Source: Erysipelotrichaceae bacterium | GTDB taxonomy: Bacteria; Bacillota_I; Bacilli_A; Erysipelotrichales; Erysipelotrichaceae | Reading direction: 5' to 3' | DNA: 64,000 bases | Assembly (NCBI GenBank): GCA_017550145.1 | Contig: JAFZQG010000015.1 | Span: 1-64,000 of the forward strand | In this document: positions 62,774-64,000 of the stretch, in pieces | How positions within the stretch are numbered: the stretch's first letter is position 1 | Layout: every line of letters starts with the position of its first letter | Notes under the pieces: generated by a model | What the model saw: the letters and a program-made list of their open reading frames with translations, nothing else | The model's database searches: none | What the model was told of the DNA's origin: nothing | Made by a program: the position numbers and the translations under genes

Positions 62774-62799
62774 GAAGCTGTCTAAAGACAGCTTTTCAT
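62774..62799 (+). terminator. Terminator of the glyA operon
   Basis: GAAGCTGTC-TAAA-GACAGCTTTTC. Confidence 0.85.
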
Positions 62800-62854
62800 G
62801 TATCAAAGTACTTAATTAATAGGCTGAAATATCGTAAAATAAAAGAAGTTAATT

Positions 62855-64000
62855 ATGTCAGACAATACATTCAAAACATACTCGATGAATGAGAAGAGAC
62901 TCGTTCTGATCGTAGAAGATGAAAAGACGAATCAGGAACTTTTCGGTGTTATTCTGAAGAATTCTTTTGACCTGATCTATGCGTCTAACGGCAAGGAAGC
63001 GTTAAAGAAAGTCAGAGAAAACAGGCATAGTCTTTCGTTAGTCATTCTGGATCTGTATCTGCCAGATACTGATGGAAGAAATGTCTTAAAGACCTTAATG
63101 AAGGATCGTGAATTAAAGAATATTCCGGTCATCGTCTGCACAGGTGATCATGAAGCGGAAGTAGAATGTCTCAAATTAGGTGCAGCTGATTTCATCACGA
63201 AACCATACCCGAAACCGGAGATCATCGAAGCCAGGGCCTTAAAGGCTATCGAGTATAACGAAAACAGAGAAATAATCCACCTGACCGAACGTGATCATCT
63301 CACGGGTCTTTATAACCGTGATTATTTCTACCGTTATGTCGAACAGTATGATCTGCATAATCCGGATATCGAGATGGATGCGCTGGTTCTGGATATAAAC
63401 CGTTTCCGTCTGATCAATGAAAGATACGGCAGAGAGAATTCCGATAAGCTGCTTTATGAAGTCGCCAGATCTTTACTTAAACATTACGGCAAGAACGGTA
63501 TGGTATCAAGAAGACTGGCTGATACCTATATGGTCTATACACCGCATCTGAAGAACTATAAGAGAGTTATCAGTGATATCAAGGAAGATCTGAAAAAGAC
63601 TGATTTAGATAATATAAATGTGCATTTCCGTCTGGGTGTTTATGCCTATGTCGATAAGAAAGTCGATGCGGAAAAGCGTTTTTCGCGTGCCAAGCAGGCT
63701 GCCGATACGATCAGAGATGACTACAACAATTATGTAGCTTTCTATACCGAGGAACAGCAGAATATCGAACTGTATAAGGAACAGCTGATCGAAGATTTGG
63801 AGAATGCCTTAAAACTTCACCAGCTGGAGATCTACTATCAGCCGAAGTTTAAAGTCTTCCATGATAAGTATATCCTGCATTCCGCTGAAGCCCTCGTTCG
63901 TTGGCAACATCCTCAGCTCGGTTTCATTTCACCGAATGACTTTATTCCGTTATTTGAAACCAACGGTCTGATCAGACAGCTGGACCGTTATGTCTGGCGC
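62855..64000 (+). CDS. Response regulator with degenerate GGDEF and EAL domain (cut by window end)
   Basis: 382 codons are visible. Receiver domain 15-130: VEDEKTNQ acidic pocket, phospho-acceptor Asp66 in VILDLYLP, CTGD and the Lys in FITKPYPKPE. Next a GGDEF-like domain (about 145-290) starting DHLTGLYNRDYF, in which the signature position reads RLADTY, so it should be catalytically dead. The EAL domain begins near 310: LEIYYQPKF and SAEALVRWQHP with the intact EAL signature, then runs out of the window. Predicted c-di-GMP phosphodiesterase controlled by a histidine kinase not seen here. A TAAAAT box ends 16 nt before the ATG; no Shine-Dalgarno. Confidence 0.9.
   Translation, partial: MSDNTFKTYSMNEKRLVLIVEDEKTNQELFGVILKNSFDLIYASNGKEALKKVRENRHSLSLVILDLYLPDTDGRNVLKTLMKDRELKNIPVIVCTGDHEAEVECLKLGAADFITKPYPKPEIIEARALKAIEYNENREIIHLTERDHLTGLYNRDYFYRYVEQYDLHNPDIEMDALVLDINRFRLINERYGRENSDKLLYEVARSLLKHYGKNGMVSRRLADTYMVYTPHLKNYKRVISDIKEDLKKTDLDNINVHFRLGVYAYVDKKVDAEKRFSRAKQAADTIRDDYNNYVAFYTEEQQNIELYKEQLIEDLENALKLHQLEIYYQPKFKVFHDKYILHSAEALVRWQHPQLGFISPNDFIPLFETNGLIRQLDRYVWR

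Overview
The window looks like chromosomal DNA of a low-to-mid GC, single-membrane Gram-positive bacterium (Bacillota; an Erysipelotrichia-like gut or oral anaerobe is my best guess, not proven). Reasons: a Gram-positive type IV pilus operon without secretin or PilP genes, an oxaloacetate-decarboxylase sodium-pump operon, strong Shine-Dalgarno sites, standard stop codons, and surface-protein domains (MBG, Cna-B, SpaA) typical of Bacillota.

Layout. 1-141: apparent outer end of an IS21-type element. 196-1449: tRNA-Ala and an orphan type IV pilin. 1895-11158: housekeeping and accessory metabolism (M42 peptidase, FGGY sugar kinase, BtpA/SgcQ-family protein, DHH phosphoesterase, tRNA-Val, HD protein, MgtE, FeoA-FeoB fusion). 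11229-13646: circularly permuted GH3 glycosidase. 13846-19422: PEP carboxykinase followed by a split sodium-pumping oxaloacetate decarboxylase with its own biotin ligase and an unannotated 44-aa membrane protein; together they interconvert PEP, oxaloacetate and pyruvate and couple decarboxylation to Na+ export. 19674-21192: DUF1016 nuclease plus Xre-type regulator. 21237-24943: MscS channel and a large EAL protein. 25329-26272: a small-protein / GNAT / paralogous small-protein module that resembles a toxin-antitoxin operon.

26335-58296 is a surface-appendage island: a Cys-rich pseudopilin-like protein, prepilin peptidase, PilM, N, O, B, T, C and a major pilin; then a decayed interval holding an ISL3 transposase fragment, an inverted promoterless pilin lacking its N-terminus, and a frameshifted Rpn nuclease; then three minor pilins, a 768-aa pilin/GLUG adhesin, and a 6028-aa secreted protein built from repeated domains but without an LPXTG anchor. 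The expressed pilin and the inverted truncated pilin share an exact 24-bp inverted repeat placed so that an inversion (or gene conversion) would give an intact pilin with a different head: a candidate pilin-variation locus.

58404-64000: ECF S-component, phosphoglycerate mutase, a barnase-like RNase with a tandem-barstar inhibitor, a 50-aa membrane protein, GlyA, a nitroreductase and a response-regulator/EAL protein cut by the window end. Several genes have strong promoters whose predicted start point falls on or within a few bases of the AUG and no Shine-Dalgarno, suggesting leaderless or nearly leaderless mRNAs.
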